Source: Stappia indica
GTDB lineage: Bacteria; Pseudomonadota; Alphaproteobacteria; Rhizobiales; Stappiaceae
Direction of reading: 5' to 3'
NCBI RefSeq assembly: GCF_020177335.1
Contig: NZ_JAIVMG010000003.1
Location: 372,001 to 436,000 of the forward strand
Length of the DNA stretch: 64,000 bases
Shown: one piece after another, positions 26,419 through 36,081 of the stretch
How positions within the stretch are numbered: the stretch's first letter is position 1
Layout: each line of letters begins with the position of its first letter
Notes under the pieces: generated by a model
Database searches by the model: none
Told to the model about the DNA's origin: nothing
What the model saw: only the letters and a program-made list of their open reading frames with translations
Position numbers and translations under genes: made by a program

Positions 26419-27156
26419 ATGGTGGATGTCGCTGCGGGGCTAAGCTGGATCGCCTTTCCGCTTTATGCGGTGCTTGGCTTGCATGTGCGCGGGCGCACCC
26501 CGCGCCTGCCGCCGGCGGCGGGCAGCCCTCTCGGTCAGGCGGGGGAGGCCGGGAAACCGCCCGCCAGGCTGTTGGTGATCGGCGATTCCTCCGCCGCTTC
26601 GGTCGGCATTGCCCGCCAGTCCGACGGCATGGCCAGCCGGCTGGCGGAGACGCTGGCGCCCCGCTTGGGGGCGCCGGTGGAATGGCGCGCCGCCGGGTTC
26701 AACTCGGCGACCGCCGGCTCGCTGCGCGACCATGTGGTGCACAATCTGGAGCCGGTGGCCTATAGCCACATCCTGATCACCGTCGGCTTCAACGACATGA
26801 AGAACTTCCACTCCGGACGCCGCTGGGCGAAGGAATTCGGCGGCCTCATCTATGCGCTGAAGGCACGCTTCCCCGAGGCCCGGCTTTATTGGTCGCAGAT
26901 GCTGGATCCGGCGGAAATGCCGGCCCTGCCGCCGGTGCTTGCCGCGATCCTGCGCCAGCGGATGCGCCTGTTCAACCGGCTCGGGGCATGCCTGTGCGGC
27001 GAGCGCGGCGCGGTGGCGATCCCGCCGGCGGCGGGGCTTCCCCCGATCGGCTTCTGCCCGGATGGCATTCACCCGTCCGAGGCGGGCTATCTCGGCTGGG
27101 CGGAGCAAGTGGCGCCCTACATGGCGTTGGACACGGCGGAGGCGCCGCAGGGGTAG
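26419..27156 (+). CDS. SGNH/GDSL family hydrolase
   Basis: The 245-residue protein has an N-terminal hydrophobic segment and the SGNH block order: LLVIGDSSAASVGIA (block I, Ser), the NSATAG region (block II Gly), TVGFNDMKNFHSG (block III Asn) and DGIHPSEAGY (block V Asp-x-x-His). Members are esterases or acyl-hydrolases, often acting on lipids or polysaccharide acyl groups. The substrate is unknown. It starts 33 bp after lysK and may be cotranscribed. Confidence 0.87.
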   Translation: MVDVAAGLSWIAFPLYAVLGLHVRGRTPRLPPAAGSPLGQAGEAGKPPARLLVIGDSSAASVGIARQSDGMASRLAETLAPRLGAPVEWRAAGFNSATAGSLRDHVVHNLEPVAYSHILITVGFNDMKNFHSGRRWAKEFGGLIYALKARFPEARLYWSQMLDPAEMPALPPVLAAILRQRMRLFNRLGACLCGERGAVAIPPAAGLPPIGFCPDGIHPSEAGYLGWAEQVAPYMALDTAEAPQG

Positions 27157-27177
27157 CGTTCCTTGCGTCGTTCGCGC

Positions 27178-28179
27178 TCAGTTGTCGCTGAGCGGAGCCA
27201 GGGGGCTGCCATCCCACCCGGCGTTCTCCTCGACGCCCATGGTGTCTTCCCCTTCGTCCTCACTGGTTTCCATGCCTGGGAACCAGGGCGTGTCGATGAT
27301 CTCCACTTCGCCGCCCGGCATCTCCAGTTGCGGCAGACCGGCGCCGTCTTCCGCCGGGTCGGGTGAGGGCAGACGTGTCGCCGGCGCGGCCGGGCCATCC
27401 AGTTGCCAGATCCCCTTTTTCGCAGCGCGCGCGGCCGCGGCGGCCTCGACGATCTCGGCCGGGGCGCCCGTGGCGGCCCGGGCCCAGCCATGTTGCACCA
27501 GCCATAGCGACAGGTCGGTGTCGCCCCGGCGGCAGCGGGCGGTAACCGTGTCGCTGTCGGAGCCCGCATCGCCTGCGGTGTTCGCGCCAGCCTCGGGCTC
27601 CTCCTTTGGGTCTGTCTCGCACGTGACGGTTTGTCGGCGGACGAAGCCGCGCAGCGCCGTGCGCGCGCGCATGCCGCAGGGCCAGTCGCCGCCAAGCCGC
27701 GAGGGGCAGGTTTCCTCCAGCCCCGGCGCGTCGATATCGGCAAGGCGCAAGGTCAGCCGCTTGTGGCGCAGGGTTCCTGCGTCGACGATCAACGGACGGC
27801 GGAACGCGAGCTCCTTGGGAACGTCCGGTGGCGGCGGGCGGGTTTCCGTTCCTGCCACCCGTTTGAGCGGTCCGGAGATCACCGGTGGCGGCAGAATGCC
27901 GGAAGGGGTGACATTGCGAATGCTGCTCGGGTGCGGTGCCTCGGGCAGGGACGGGGCGACGGCTGCCTTCGGGGGGGCGGTCTCTGCGCCGGCCTGAGCG
28001 TCCGTCTCGGGCTGGTCGGCGGCGGGCGTGTCTGGCGGGAGCGTTGCCACTGCTGGCGCCTCGGCGGGCGTCCCTGGGGACGGCGGAGTGCCGGCAAACC
28101 AGGTGGCAAGCCCGGCAAGACCGGCGGCCAGGGCCAGGCCGGTAACGATCAGCAAGAGGAGCGAGGCGCTGCGGCGCAT
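27178..28179 (-). CDS. Thermonuclease (SNase-like) family protein, membrane-anchored or secreted
   Basis: The 333-residue product starts with an N-terminal membrane segment (SLLLLIVTGLALAAGLAG). A proline/alanine-rich linker follows. An SNase-like OB-fold domain with LRLADIDAPGLEETC and CGMRARTALRGFV spans about residues 165-280. The C-terminal tail is acidic and disordered. The catalytic Arg/Glu residues of staphylococcal nuclease are only partly recognisable, so nuclease activity is uncertain. Cysteines near 186, 195 and in the insert may form disulfides. It lies downstream of the S24-type regulator gene, 21 bp away. Confidence 0.8.
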   Translation of the reverse strand: MRRSASLLLLIVTGLALAAGLAGLATWFAGTPPSPGTPAEAPAVATLPPDTPAADQPETDAQAGAETAPPKAAVAPSLPEAPHPSSIRNVTPSGILPPPVISGPLKRVAGTETRPPPPDVPKELAFRRPLIVDAGTLRHKRLTLRLADIDAPGLEETCPSRLGGDWPCGMRARTALRGFVRRQTVTCETDPKEEPEAGANTAGDAGSDSDTVTARCRRGDTDLSLWLVQHGWARAATGAPAEIVEAAAAARAAKKGIWQLDGPAAPATRLPSPDPAEDGAGLPQLEMPGGEVEIIDTPWFPGMETSEDEGEDTMGVEENAGWDGSPLAPLSDN

Positions 28180-28200
28180 GAAACCACCTGTGTCGGGGCG

Positions 28201-28905
28201 TTACTGGCTTGCCCAGATGATGCGGGCGATCCAGTCGATCTCGCTGAGACGGATCGTCGTTTTCGCCACGTCGTCTTTCACGCTGCCGCCGACCAGCGAT
28301 CGGGTTTCCAGGAATGTCGTGGTCTTGCGTTGGAAGATCCGGACCGTCAACTCGCCACTGTGCGGCTTGATGATGATCCGGTCGCCGCGCCGCACCTTCG
28401 TCCGCGGCGAGACCACCACGATATCGCCGTCGCGGTAGAGCGGCAGCATGCCATCTCCGGTCACCTTGAGGGCATAGTCGCCGGCACCGCGTAGACTGGG
28501 CAGCGGCACCTCGTTCCAGCCGGAGCCGAGCGGATAGCCGCCATCATCGAAGAAGCCGCCGGCCCCGGCCTCGGCGCTGGCCAGCAGTGGCACGGTCTGC
28601 GGCAGGGGCAGCAGCAGGTCCTCCGCGTCTTCGGCCTTCAGGGCATCGGCAGCGACCGCATCGCCCGCCGCCGCACCGCTGCCGGTGAGCGCGACGAACT
28701 CCGACAGGTCCGCCTGGGTGGCGCTGAGGATCTTGGCGATGGATTCCATCGACGGCCAGCGCGGCCGCCCATCTCCGGCGGTGCGCTTGGACGGGTTGAA
28801 GGTGGTTGGATCGAGGCCGGCGCGGCGGGCGAGGCCGGAGGGGGTGAGCCCGTTCTTGCGGGCCAGAAGGTCGATGGCGCACCATACGCTCTCATGCGAC
28901 AGCAT
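28201..28905 (-). CDS. HTH/S24 LexA-like transcriptional regulator lacking the catalytic Ser and Lys
   Basis: The 234-residue protein has an N-terminal helix-turn-helix (residues about 8-72, LTPSGLARRAGLDPTTFN) and a C-terminal S24/LexA peptidase-like domain (about 105-230). The position of the nucleophilic Ser in GDSM reads GDGM (residues 150-153). The Lys expected about 37 residues later is Arg 189 in GELTVRIF. Other fold features such as LYRDGDIVVVS and RRGDRI are kept. It should therefore dimerise and bind DNA but not self-cleave. No other phage gene is near. It is divergent from the DUF952-pyrD-arsC operon. Confidence 0.85.
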   Translation of the reverse strand: MLSHESVWCAIDLLARKNGLTPSGLARRAGLDPTTFNPSKRTAGDGRPRWPSMESIAKILSATQADLSEFVALTGSGAAAGDAVAADALKAEDAEDLLLPLPQTVPLLASAEAGAGGFFDDGGYPLGSGWNEVPLPSLRGAGDYALKVTGDGMLPLYRDGDIVVVSPRTKVRRGDRIIIKPHSGELTVRIFQRKTTTFLETRSLVGGSVKDDVAKTTIRLSEIDWIARIIWASQ

Positions 28906-29092
28906 TGTTCGGCTCCGGTTCGAAACTCCCGCGAGGGCGGCGCATCCGGTCTCAGGATATCCCCGTTTCGGTATATATTCCTAGATTGGCCAAACTGCCA
29001 GTCCGCGCGGGAATGCCTTTCGCCTTGTCTGGCAGGCCCAGCCCCTGTACTCCCACAACAATGCAAACCACGAATGTCGGGATGCTGCCAGC
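28906..29092. promoter_or_regulatory. Divergent region between the S24-type regulator and DUF952 genes
   Basis: The 187-bp spacer is locally AT-rich at 28960-28985 (TCGGTATATATTCCTAG), which is a good candidate for promoter and operator sequence of the regulator and/or the operon. No clean palindrome was identified. Confidence 0.4.
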
Positions 29093-29440
29093 ATGTCACT
29101 GATTTACAAGATTTCTCCTGCTCCGGCTTGGCGCGAGGCCGAAGCTCTGGGGCGTTTTACCGGTGCGCCGGTCGATGTTGCCGACGGCTTTATTCACTTT
29201 TCCACCGCCGAACAGGTCCGGGAGACGGCAAAAAAACATTTCCACGGCCAGGCGGATCTCCTGCTTGCGGCGATCGACGCCGACCGGCTCGGGGCGGCGC
29301 TCAAGTGGGAGCCCTCGCGCGGCGGCCAGCTCTTTCCCCATCTTTACGGCGCGCTGGAGATAAGCGCGGTGGTCTGGGTGTGCGAACTGCCGCTCGGTGC
29401 CAATGGGGAGCACAGCTTTCCGGAGGAACTGGAATGCTGA
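29093..29440 (+). CDS. DUF952 family protein
   Basis: The 115-residue protein fits DUF952: an early YKI followed by FIHFSTAEQVRETA in the middle and KWEPSRGGQLFPHLYGAL near the end. These blocks are typical of the family. Its fold is thought to resemble ADP-ribosyl-transferase-like enzymes in some descriptions, but the activity is unknown. It overlaps the pyrD start codon (ATGCTGA), so its translation is coupled to pyrimidine synthesis. Confidence 0.9.
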   Translation: MSLIYKISPAPAWREAEALGRFTGAPVDVADGFIHFSTAEQVRETAKKHFHGQADLLLAAIDADRLGAALKWEPSRGGQLFPHLYGALEISAVVWVCELPLGANGEHSFPEELEC

Positions 29441-30549
29441 CGCATCTGGCCGGGCGCGTTGCCCGCAAGGCGCTGTTTTCGATCGATCCGGAAACCGCAC
29501 ACGGCCTGACGATCAAGGCGCTCGCCAGCGGTCTGGCGCCGTCCTGCCCGGTGCCGCAGGACGGGCGCCTGGCGGTGACCCTTGCCGATCTGACCTTTCC
29601 CAACCCGCTCGGCATGGCCGCCGGGTTCGACAAGAACGGCGAGGTGCCGGACGCCCTGCTGGCGCTGGGCTTCGGCTTCAGCGAGATCGGCACCGTGACG
29701 CCTCGGCCGCAGGAGGGAAACCCCAAGCCCCGGATCTTCCGTCTTGCCGAGGATCATGCGGTGATCAACCGGCTCGGTTTCAACAATGCCGGCCATGCGG
29801 CGCTGCGCGCGCGGCTGATTGCGCGTCGGCACCGCGGCGGCGTCGTCGGCATCAACATCGGCGCCAACAAGGACGCGGCCGACCGGGTGGCCGATTATGT
29901 GACCGGGATCGAGACCTTCGCCGATCTGGCCTCCTATTTCACCGTCAACATCTCCTCGCCGAACACGCCGGGCCTGCGCGATCTGCAAGGCCGCGCGGCG
30001 CTGCGCGAGCTGCTTGCCCGGGTGCTGGATGCCCGCGACGGCGCGGCGGAAAAGCATGGGCGCTCCGTGCCGGTGCTGCTGAAGATCGCTCCCGATGTGG
30101 ATGAGGCTGGGCTCGACGACATCGCCGCCGAGGTGCTGGCCGCACGGGTGGACGGGATGATCGTCTCCAACACCACGGTGTCGCGCCAGGGCCTGCGGGA
30201 TCGGGCCAAGGCGGGCGAGGCGGGCGGTCTGTCCGGCCGGCCGCTGTTTCGCCGCGCCACCATTACCCTCGCCCGCACCCGTCAGCGGGTCGGCCCCAGC
30301 CTGCCGATCATCGGCGTTGGCGGCATCGACAGCGGCGAGAGCGCCTGGACCAAGATCACCGCCGGCGCAACGCTGATCCAGCTCTACACCGGACTGGTCT
30401 ATCAGGGGCCGGAACTGGTCGGCGACATAGTGGGCCACCTGTCTCATTGCCTCGACCGGCATGGGCTGGCCCGGATCGACATGGCGGTTGGCCGAAATGT
30501 CGATGCCTGGTCGCGGGCCGATCCCGAAGGAGAAGGAGACCCGGAATGA
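29434..30549 (+). CDS. pyrD: Dihydroorotate dehydrogenase (quinone)
   Basis: The 371-residue enzyme has the class 2 N-terminal helix (LFSIDPETAHGLTIKAL) for membrane and quinone access. The FMN barrel follows with NPLGMAAGFDKNGE, RLGFNNAG, NISSPNTPGLRDLQ (catalytic Ser) and IIGVGGIDSG. It oxidises dihydroorotate to orotate in pyrimidine synthesis, passing electrons to the quinone pool. GGAGG lies seven bases before the ATG at 29434. It is flanked by overlapping DUF952 and arsC. Confidence 0.95.
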   Translation: MLTHLAGRVARKALFSIDPETAHGLTIKALASGLAPSCPVPQDGRLAVTLADLTFPNPLGMAAGFDKNGEVPDALLALGFGFSEIGTVTPRPQEGNPKPRIFRLAEDHAVINRLGFNNAGHAALRARLIARRHRGGVVGINIGANKDAADRVADYVTGIETFADLASYFTVNISSPNTPGLRDLQGRAALRELLARVLDARDGAAEKHGRSVPVLLKIAPDVDEAGLDDIAAEVLAARVDGMIVSNTTVSRQGLRDRAKAGEAGGLSGRPLFRRATITLARTRQRVGPSLPIIGVGGIDSGESAWTKITAGATLIQLYTGLVYQGPELVGDIVGHLSHCLDRHGLARIDMAVGRNVDAWSRADPEGEGDPE

Positions 30550-30893
30550 GCTTGTCCATCTGGCACAACCCGCGCTGTTCCAAGTCGCGCCAGACCCTTG
30601 AGCTTTTGCGCGAGAAGGGCGTGGAGCCCGAGGTGCGGCTCTACCTCAAGGATGCGCCGGACGCGGCGGAGATCCGCGCCGCGCTGACCGCGCTCGGGCT
30701 CACCGACCCGCGCGCGCTGATGCGCAAGGGCGAGGCGCTTTACCGCGAGCTCGACCTGGCCTCCGAGTCCGATCCGGACCGGCTGATCGCCGCCATGGCC
30801 GCGAACCCGGTGCTGATCGAGCGTCCGGTGGTCTTCAACGGGACCCGCGCCGCCATCGGCCGCCCGCCGGAGGATGTGCTGGCGATCCTGTGA
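30546..30893 (+). CDS. arsC: Arsenate reductase (glutaredoxin-type)
   Basis: The 115-residue product has the thioredoxin-like ArsC domain with the redox Cys in NPRCSKSR near the N-terminus, then LYLKDAPD, the ALMRKGE motif and the substrate-loop Arg in IERPVVFNGTRAAIGRPPE. It reduces arsenate to arsenite using glutathione and glutaredoxin, or may act as a Spx-like protein. Start ATGA overlaps the pyrD stop. There is no arsenite pump or ArsR regulator in the window. Confidence 0.9.
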   Translation: MSLSIWHNPRCSKSRQTLELLREKGVEPEVRLYLKDAPDAAEIRAALTALGLTDPRALMRKGEALYRELDLASESDPDRLIAAMAANPVLIERPVVFNGTRAAIGRPPEDVLAIL

Positions 30894-30908
30894 CGGCGGG
30901 GCACCGCC

Positions 30909-32372
30909 TCAATAGGCGCTTTCCACGTCGCCCATCTCCACATAGACCGATTTGATCTGGCTGTAATGCTCGATCGCCGCGTGGCCGTTCTCCCGGCCGA
31001 TGCCGGATTTCTTGTAGCCGCCGAAGGGCATTTCGATCGGCGTCAGATTGTAGGTGTTGATCCAGCAGGTACCCGCGTGCAGCGCGCCGATCACCCGGTG
31101 GGCGCGGCTGATGTCGCGGGTGAAGACGCCGGCGGCGAGGCCGAATTCGGTGGCATTGGCCCGGGCGACCGCCTCCTCCTCGCTGTCGAAGTCGAGCACG
31201 CACATCACCGGGCCGAAGATCTCCTCCCGGGCGATGGTCATGTGATCGGCCACATCGGCGAAGACGGTCGGCGCCACGAACAACCCGTCGGGCAGGCCCG
31301 GCACGTCGAGCCGGCCACCGCCGCACACAAGCCGCGCGCCTTCGCTGCGGCCGGCCTCCAGATAGCCCATCACCTTGTCGAACTGGCCGGTGGAGACCAG
31401 CGGGCCGGTGTCGACCGTCTCGTCCAGCGGGTCGCCCGCCCGGGCCTTGGCGGTGCGCTCGGCCAGACGCTGCAGGAAGCGCTCCTTCAGACCCTTCTGC
31501 ACGAACACCCGGGTGCCGTTGGAGCAGACCTGGCCGCTGGAATAGAAATTGGCGTTGATCGCCGCCGAGACCGCGTTTTCCAGATCCGCATCGTCAAAGA
31601 TGATCAGCGGCGACTTGCCGCCCAGCTCAAGCGTCACGTGCTTCAGCGTGTGGGCGGCGGTCTCCGCGACCCGCGTTCCGGTCGGCACCGAGCCGGTGAG
31701 CGACACCTTGGCGACGTCGGGGTGGGAGACGAGCCGGGCGCCGGTCTCGCCAAAGCCCTGCACCACGTTGAAGACCCCGTCGGGCAGGCCGGCTTCCTTG
31801 AAGATTTCCGCCAGCTTCAGGGCGGAGAGCGGGGTCAGCTCGGAGGGCTTGAACACCATGGCATTGCCGCAGGCCAGGGCCGGAGCCGCCTTCCAGCAGG
31901 CGATCTGGATCGGATAGTTCCAGGCGCCGATGGCGGCGACGACGCCGAGCGGTTCGCGTTTGGTGTAGGCGAAAGAGCCGCCAAGGTCGATGTGCTCGCC
32001 GGTGAGCGTTGCGGCCAGGCCGCCGAAATACTCAAGGCAGTCGGCGCCCGAGGCCGCATCCGCGACGAGGGTTTCCTGCAAGGGCTTGCCGGTGTCCAGC
32101 GTCTCCAGCACCGAAAGCTCGCGATTGCGCGCGCGCAAAAGGTCGGCGGCCCGGCGCAGCACCCGGCCACGCTCCGCCGCCGGGGTGGCCGACCAGACCT
32201 TGAAGCCTGTACGGGCCGCGGCAACGGCGGCATTGACCGTGGCGTCGCTCGCCCCGTTCAGGGCGGCGATGACCTCACCGGTCGCCGGGTAGCGGCTTTC
32301 CAGGTGGGGGCCGTCGGTATCGTCGAAATATGCGCCGCCGATGAAATGCGACGCGCTGGGTTGAGCACGCAT
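30909..32372 (-). CDS. betB: Betaine aldehyde dehydrogenase
   Basis: The 487-residue enzyme belongs to the ALDH superfamily. It shows the NAD site GSVPTGTRV, the general base Glu in ELGGKSP and the catalytic Cys in [14 protein letters not shown], which is characteristic of BetB. It oxidises betaine aldehyde to glycine betaine. It follows betA with a 33-bp gap and closes the betI-betA-betB operon. Its 3' end is 15 bp from convergent arsC. Confidence 0.93.
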   Translation of the reverse strand: MRAQPSASHFIGGAYFDDTDGPHLESRYPATGEVIAALNGASDATVNAAVAAARTGFKVWSATPAAERGRVLRRAADLLRARNRELSVLETLDTGKPLQETLVADAASGADCLEYFGGLAATLTGEHIDLGGSFAYTKREPLGVVAAIGAWNYPIQIACWKAAPALACGNAMVFKPSELTPLSALKLAEIFKEAGLPDGVFNVVQGFGETGARLVSHPDVAKVSLTGSVPTGTRVAETAAHTLKHVTLELGGKSPLIIFDDADLENAVSAAINANFYSSGQVCSNGTRVFVQKGLKERFLQRLAERTAKARAGDPLDETVDTGPLVSTGQFDKVMGYLEAGRSEGARLVCGGGRLDVPGLPDGLFVAPTVFADVADHMTIAREEIFGPVMCVLDFDSEEEAVARANATEFGLAAGVFTRDISRAHRVIGALHAGTCWINTYNLTPIEMPFGGYKKSGIGRENGHAAIEHYSQIKSVYVEMGDVESAY

Positions 32373-32405
32373 GTCCGTCCCTTTCGGTTGTCGTGGCCTC
32401 GGCGG

Positions 32406-34061
32406 TCAGCGCTGCGAGGCGCGCCAGTCCGGATGGATCCAGGGCTGCCGGGTGGAGGCGGGCAGCGGATCGCGTCCGAGAATATGGTCGGCGATCTTCT
32501 CGCCCACCATGATCGACGGCGCATTGAGGTTGCCATTGGTAATTTGCGGAAAGATCGAGCTGTCGGCAACGCGCAATCCCTGGACGCCGATCACTCTTCC
32601 CTCAGGATCAACCACCGCGTGCCGATCTTCGGGGTTTCCCATCCGGCATGTGCCGCAGGGGTGGTAGGCGCTTTCCACATGCGCGCGGATGAAGTCGTCA
32701 AGCTCCGCGTCGGAGCGCACGTCGGCGCCCGGCTGGATCTCGTGGCCGCGATAGGGGGCGAAGGCGTCTTGCGCGAAAATCTCCCGGGTCAGCCGGATCG
32801 CCGTGCGGAAGTCTTCCCAGTCCTCCGGTTCGGACATGTAGTTGAACAGGATCGACGGGGCGACTTGAGGATCCGGCGAGGTCAGTGCCACCCGGCCGCG
32901 CGATTTGGAGCGCATCGGCCCCACATGGGCCTGGAAGCCATGCCCCTCCGCCGCCGCTTTGCCGTCGTAGCGCACGGCGAAGGGCAGGAAATGGTACTGG
33001 ATGTCCGGGTATTCGATGCCGGCGCGCGAGCGGATGAAGGCGCAGCTCTCGAAGTGGTTGGAGCCACCAAGGCCGGTGCCGGTGAACAGCCAGCGGGCGC
33101 CGATCAGCGCCTTGGAAAAAAGGTTCCAGTGCTTGTAGAGGGTGATCGGTTGGGTACAGGTCTGCTGGATATAAAGCTCCAGATGGTCCTGCAGATTGGC
33201 GCCGACGCCGGGCCGGTCGGCCAGCACCTCGATGCCGAGCGATTGCAGCGCCTCGCCCGCGCCGATGCCGGAGAGCATCAGAAGGCGCGGTGAGTTGATC
33301 GAGGAGGCGGCGAGGATCACCTCGCGCGCCGCATGGGCGGTCTCGATGCGTCCGCCGCGCTCGTATTCGACCCCGGTGGCGCGGCGCCCGTCGAACAGGA
33401 TGCGCCGGGCGTTGGCGCCTGAGATCAGGGTGACGTTGGGCCGCTTCAGGGCCGGTTTCAGATAGGCATTGGCGGCGGACCAGCGGCGGCCGCGCCACAC
33501 GGTCATTTCCATGTCGGCGAAGCCTTCCTGCTTCAGCCCGTTGTAATCCTCGGTGGTCTCGTAGCCGGCCTGCCGTCCCGCCTCGATGAAGGCCTGGTAG
33601 AGCGGGCTCCACTTGCTGCCGCGCGTCACATGCAAGGGGCCGGAGGTGCCGCGCACGCCCGCTTCGCCGCCATGGCTGGTTTCCATGCGCTCGTAGTAGG
33701 GCGCGACATCCGCGTAGGACCAGCCGCGCGCGCCCATCTCGGCCCAGGTGTCGAAATCGCGGGCATGGCCGCGCACATAGACCATGCCGTTGATCGAGGA
33801 GGAGCCGCCGATCACCCGGCCGCGCGGAGTCGCCAGCCGGCGCCCGCCCAGATGCGGTTCCGGGTCGCTTTCGAAGCCCCAGTCGTAGCGGGCCATGTTC
33901 ATCGGATAGCTGAGAGCCGCCGGCATCTGGATGAAGGGGCCGACGTCGCTGCCGCCCGCCTCCAGCACCAGAATCCTGTTCTGCGGCTCTTCCGAAAGGC
34001 GAAGGGCCAGGGCACAGCCGGCGGATCCGGCGCCGACGATGATGTGGGTGACCTCAGACAT
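32406..34061 (-). CDS. betA: Choline dehydrogenase (GMC oxidoreductase)
   Basis: The 551-residue flavoenzyme has the GMC FAD-binding start [20 protein letters not shown], the first GMC signature [19 protein letters not shown] and the C-terminal active-site region with [12 protein letters not shown] (catalytic His) and [14 protein letters not shown]. It converts choline to betaine aldehyde. The ATG at 34061 overlaps the end of betI by eight bases and follows GGGAGGAG, so the two are translationally coupled. Confidence 0.95.
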   Translation of the reverse strand: MSEVTHIIVGAGSAGCALALRLSEEPQNRILVLEAGGSDVGPFIQMPAALSYPMNMARYDWGFESDPEPHLGGRRLATPRGRVIGGSSSINGMVYVRGHARDFDTWAEMGARGWSYADVAPYYERMETSHGGEAGVRGTSGPLHVTRGSKWSPLYQAFIEAGRQAGYETTEDYNGLKQEGFADMEMTVWRGRRWSAANAYLKPALKRPNVTLISGANARRILFDGRRATGVEYERGGRIETAHAAREVILAASSINSPRLLMLSGIGAGEALQSLGIEVLADRPGVGANLQDHLELYIQQTCTQPITLYKHWNLFSKALIGARWLFTGTGLGGSNHFESCAFIRSRAGIEYPDIQYHFLPFAVRYDGKAAAEGHGFQAHVGPMRSKSRGRVALTSPDPQVAPSILFNYMSEPEDWEDFRTAIRLTREIFAQDAFAPYRGHEIQPGADVRSDAELDDFIRAHVESAYHPCGTCRMGNPEDRHAVVDPEGRVIGVQGLRVADSSIFPQITNGNLNAPSIMVGEKIADHILGRDPLPASTRQPWIHPDWRASQR

Positions 34062-34644
34062 GGGTCTCCTCCCCGAGCTGGCGTTCGACATAGTCCTCGA
34101 CCTGGCGCATGGCGCTCTTCGGCTGGGCGGCGCCATCGGCGAACACCCGCTGCAGCCACAGCCCGTCGATCAGCGCGGCGGTGCCCTCCGCCGCCCGGCG
34201 GGCGTGCTCGGCCGGCAGATAGGCGGCAAAGCCATGGGCGAGATTCGAGACGAGCCGGCGGTGGTAGATGCGCAGCAGCCGCCGCGTGTCGCTGTCGGTC
34301 CGGGCCTGCAGATAGAACGCAAGCCAGGCGGAAATCAGCGCCGGCTGAAACTGGTTGGGCGCGAAGCTTGCCCCGATCAGGGCGGAGATGCGCTCGCGAG
34401 CGGTGCCGGCCGTGGCCATGCGCGCCTGGGTCTCGCGCGACAGATCGGTCAGCAGCGCCCGCATGGTGGCGTTGAGCAGCCCGGCCTTGGAACCGAAATA
34501 GTGATGCGCGAGCCCACCGGACACACCGGCGCGGCGGGCGATCTCCGCCATGGTCGCGTCATTGAAGCCGCGTACGTGGATTGTTTCCACAGTTGCGTCG
34601 ATCAGCGCCTTGCGACGCGAGGTTTCCATTCCGATCCGAGGCAT
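34054..34644 (-). CDS. betI: Choline-responsive TetR-family repressor
   Basis: The 196-residue protein begins [18 protein letters not shown] and has a TetR helix-turn-helix with [17 protein letters not shown], very close to E. coli BetI. The C-terminal domain (about 80-190) binds the choline signal. It should repress its own operon until choline is present. The ATG at 34644 matches the conserved BetI start; an in-frame GTG lies six codons upstream. The palindrome at 34705-34724 is its likely operator. Confidence 0.93.
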   Translation of the reverse strand: MPRIGMETSRRKALIDATVETIHVRGFNDATMAEIARRAGVSGGLAHHYFGSKAGLLNATMRALLTDLSRETQARMATAGTARERISALIGASFAPNQFQPALISAWLAFYLQARTDSDTRRLLRIYHRRLVSNLAHGFAAYLPAEHARRAAEGTAALIDGLWLQRVFADGAAQPKSAMRQVEDYVERQLGEETHV

Positions 34645-35030
34645 GTCCCGTACGGCCTTCACATTCGAGTGCTGCGTGTGGCTGGCAGGATAGCAGGGAT
34701 AATTTTGATTGGCCGTTCAATCAACAAAAAACAGAAAAAACGGCGGGAATTGCGTGAGGAACGTAAAAGTGTTTTGATGTCTTCCGCCAAGGGGAGGGGC
34801 TGGCGCGCTTGGCGCTGCCTGAAAAGAGGTCGCCCGGACAGGCGCCGCCTGGAGCGGGTTTGCTGCCGCGCATCCATTGCGGTGCCGCGGCCTGTCCGCC
34901 CGGATGGGACGCCGGTTCGGCGGTGCCGTTCCCCTGCCGAAACAGCCGCCGCGCCTTGCGGCGGAGGATGCAAGATCCGCCGGTGCGTGTTTTCTCGCGC
35001 AGCCGGCAGCCCAACGGAGGATGCGAATTC
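34645..35030. promoter_or_regulatory. Divergent betI-choX intergenic region with long choX leader
   Basis: This 386-bp region holds the palindrome at 34705-34724, an A-rich block just after it (34722-34745), and a long GC-rich leader before choX. Within the leader, CCGCCGC and GCGGCGG form a hairpin at 34946-34964. GGAGG at 35016-35020 precedes the choX ATG by ten bases. No gene was found. Confidence 0.6.
34705..34724. promoter_or_regulatory. Probable BetI operator palindrome
   Basis: TTGATTG and CAATCAA form a perfect 7-bp inverted repeat around a six-base spacer, 61 bases upstream of betI. The inner ATTGG/TCAAT symmetry resembles the BetI box known from other bet operons. The assignment is by position and symmetry. 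Confidence 0.7.
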
Positions 35031-35978
35031 ATGAAGACCCTTGCCAAGCGCCTTGGCCTTGCCGCGCTGGCCCTCGGCCTGAGCGCCGCGAGCGTTCAGG
35101 CCGCCGAGCCCGCCGCCTGCCAGACCGTCCGCCTGTCCGATGTGGGCTGGACCGACATCACCGCGACCACGGCGACCACCGCCGTGCTGCTCGATGCCAT
35201 GGGCTACAAGAGCGACGTGAAGATCCTGTCGGTTCCGGTGACCTATGCGTCGCTGAAGAACAAGGACATCGACGTCTTCCTCGGCAACTGGATGCCGACC
35301 ATGGAAGGCGACATCAAGGCCTATCGCGAGGATGGGTCGGTCGAGACCGTGCGCGAGAATCTGGAAGGGGCGAAATACACCCTTGCCGTGCCGAAATACA
35401 CCTATGACAAGGGGCTGAAGTCCTTCGCCGACATCGCCAAGTTCAAGGACGATCTTGATGGCAAGATCTACGGCATCGAGGCGGGCAATGACGGCAACCG
35501 GCTGATCATCGACATGATCGAGGCCGATACCTTCGGGCTCAAGGGCTTCGAGGTGGTGGAAAGCTCCGAATCCGGCATGCTGGCGCAGGTGGCCCGCGCC
35601 GCCAAGCGCAAGCAGGACGTGGTGTTCCTCGGCTGGGAGCCGCATCCGATGAACGCCAATTTCGAGATGGCGTATCTCGATGGCGGCGATGACGTGTTCG
35701 GTCCCAACTATGGCGGTGCGACGGTCTACACCAATGTGCGCGCCGGCTACGTGGCCGAATGCCCGAACGTCGGCCAGCTGCTGAAGAACCTCAAGTTCTC
35801 GCTGGCCATGGAAAACGAGATCATGGGCGCGATCCTCAATGACGGCGAGGAGCCGGAAAAGGCCGCAACCGCATGGCTGAAGGCCAACCCGGAGGCGTTC
35901 GACGGCTGGCTTGAGGGCGTGACCACCTTCGACGGTGGCGATGCCAAGGCGGCGGTGAAGTCGGCGCTCGGCCTCTGA
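35031..35978 (+). CDS. choX: Choline ABC transporter, periplasmic substrate-binding protein
   Basis: The 315-residue product has a clear signal peptide (MKTLAKRLGLAALALGLSAAS, cleaved near VQAAEP). The mature domain matches the OpuAC/ChoX quaternary-amine-binding family, with VRLSDVGWTDITATTATT, DVFLGNWMPTME and FLGWEPHPMN supplying aromatic and acidic residues of the choline cage. It delivers choline to ChoWV. ATG 35031 follows GGAGG. A stem-loop separates it from choW. Confidence 0.94.
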   Translation: MKTLAKRLGLAALALGLSAASVQAAEPAACQTVRLSDVGWTDITATTATTAVLLDAMGYKSDVKILSVPVTYASLKNKDIDVFLGNWMPTMEGDIKAYREDGSVETVRENLEGAKYTLAVPKYTYDKGLKSFADIAKFKDDLDGKIYGIEAGNDGNRLIIDMIEADTFGLKGFEVVESSESGMLAQVARAAKRKQDVVFLGWEPHPMNANFEMAYLDGGDDVFGPNYGGATVYTNVRAGYVAECPNVGQLLKNLKFSLAMENEIMGAILNDGEEPEKAATAWLKANPEAFDGWLEGVTTFDGGDAKAAVKSALGL

Positions 35979-35993
35979 GCCTTTCAGATGACA

Positions 35994-36031
35994 GGTGCGG
36001 CGCGCCGGTCTTTCCCCGCGCGCGCCGCACC
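35994..36031 (+). other. Stem-loop between choX and choW
   Basis: GGTGCGGCGCGC pairs perfectly with GCGCGCCGCACC over 12 bp around a 14-base loop, 16 bases after the choX stop. There is no T tract, so it is more likely an mRNA-stabilising or partial-terminator hairpin that lets the binding protein be made in excess. Confidence 0.7.
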
Positions 36032-36081
36032 TTCCTGAGAAAAGAACCCGATAAGACAGAAAACGAAGGACGGGCCTGAAC

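Noticed and set aside
28201-28905. S24-type regulator as part of a prophage
   Set aside because: No integrase, structural gene or attachment-site repeat is near; neighbours are housekeeping genes.
30546-30893. Arsenic-resistance island
   Set aside because: Only arsC is present, fused by overlap to pyrD; no arsR, arsB or acr3 nearby.
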